From positions 1-6,058 of the forward strand of contig QMOE01000166.1 of assembly GCA_003648125.1 (NCBI GenBank): a DNA stretch of 6,058 nucleotides, given 5' to 3'. A model generated the notes under the pieces. It saw only the letters and a list, made by a program, of their open reading frames with translations. It was not told the DNA's origin and did no database searches. Position 1 is the stretch's first letter, and each line of letters begins with the position of its first letter. A program made the translations under genes and the position numbers. The DNA comes from Chloroflexota bacterium. GTDB taxonomy: Bacteria; Chloroflexota; Anaerolineae; B4-G1. Of this stretch, positions 5,892 through 6,058 are shown piece by piece.

Positions 5892-6058
5892 TGATTTGTG
5901 ACCACTCGGGCATACTCGAAAGTAGCCAGATGGCACCTCTAAAGCGTGTCATTGCGAGCGCAGCGAAGCAATCTCCGCTTTGCAGGGGGGGGGCTCATGC
6001 GCATCAACCTAACGTTTGAACGAGCAGAAAGCGCTGGTCGAGTAGCGCCCAAAGGGCG
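5892..6058. other. Intergenic right edge: repeat, nine-G run and a short open frame
   Basis: Apart from the palindromic repeat, this stretch has a run of nine Gs at 5985-5993 and then an ATG at 5997 that opens a frame of 20 codons to the window end, beginning MRINLTFERA. The G-run is a poor ribosome site because it ends only three bases before the ATG, so the frame may be chance or may start elsewhere. Positions 5892-5947 hold nothing I recognise. The right edge could be the start of another gene or of an insertion sequence, but too little is visible to decide. Confidence 0.3.
5948..5975 (+). repeat. Intergenic palindromic repeat unit (GTCATTGCGAGCG...AGCAATCTC type)
   Basis: This 28-base segment contains ATTGC (5951-5955) and its inverted copy GCAAT (5968-5972), around a purine-rich GAGCGCAGCGAA core. 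From memory, near-identical strings occur in many copies between genes in diverse bacteria, including Chloroflexota and Deltaproteobacteria; this was not searched. Only one copy is seen here. It lies upstream of the polysaccharide operon promoter and does not overlap it. It may be a REP-like or MITE-like element end, but its role is unknown. Confidence 0.6.

Noticed and set aside
5985..5993. Nine-G run as a Shine-Dalgarno site
   Set aside because: It ends only three bases before the ATG at 5997 and lacks the alternating AGGAGG pattern.
5405..6019. Plus-strand frame of 204 codons over the Wzz-like gene
   Set aside because: It is antisense to a well-supported gene, runs through the operon promoter and the intergenic repeat, and shows no domain.
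1..6058. CRISPR array, tRNA, rRNA, riboswitch, toxin-antitoxin or defence genes
   Set aside because: No regularly spaced repeats, no cloverleaf or rRNA-like segments, and no small paired frames with such motifs were found on either strand.

Overview
The window looks like chromosomal DNA from a GC-rich bacterium, most plausibly a member of the Chloroflexota (Anaerolineae-like). This is an inference. It rests on a zinc-ribbon/TPR/PD40 mosaic protein, a long-form RmlA-type nucleotidyltransferase, separate Wzz-like and BY-kinase polypeptides as in Gram-positive-type systems, and a 28-bp intergenic repeat that I remember as common in such genomes. No rRNA, tRNA, CRISPR array or complete mobile element is visible.

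Layout, left to right. (1) Positions 1-1786, minus strand: one uninterrupted reading frame of 595 codons whose 3' end lies outside the window. It encodes a membrane-anchored protein with an N-terminal four-cysteine zinc ribbon, one transmembrane helix, TPR repeats and a C-terminal PD40/TolB-like beta-propeller. (2) Positions 1787-1915: a compact divergent control region with two near-consensus sigma70/sigmaA-type promoters back to back. (3) Positions 1916-3430, plus strand: an LpxH-like metallophosphoesterase whose catalytic fold is interrupted by a long insertion carrying a predicted transmembrane hairpin. (4) Positions 5830 down to 3431, minus strand: a tight three-gene exopolysaccharide operon, with a Wzz/CapA-type chain-length protein, a CpsD/CapB-type tyrosine kinase, and a long-form glucose-1-phosphate thymidylyltransferase. 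It has its own extended -10 promoter. (5) Positions 5831-6058: operon leader, an intergenic palindromic repeat, a run of nine Gs and a 20-codon open frame leaving the window.

The three operon genes form a coherent polysaccharide module. The thymidylyltransferase would make a dTDP-sugar precursor, while the Wzz-like protein and its kinase partner would control polymer length and export. The metallophosphoesterase converges on this operon, with stop codons directly abutting, and the zinc-ribbon gene diverges from it. Neither has a demonstrable functional link to the polysaccharide genes. I did not find a clear new multi-gene system. The most unusual points are the split phosphoesterase, the mosaic sensor-like protein, the kinase with an almost tyrosine-free tail, and the repeat-bearing right edge.
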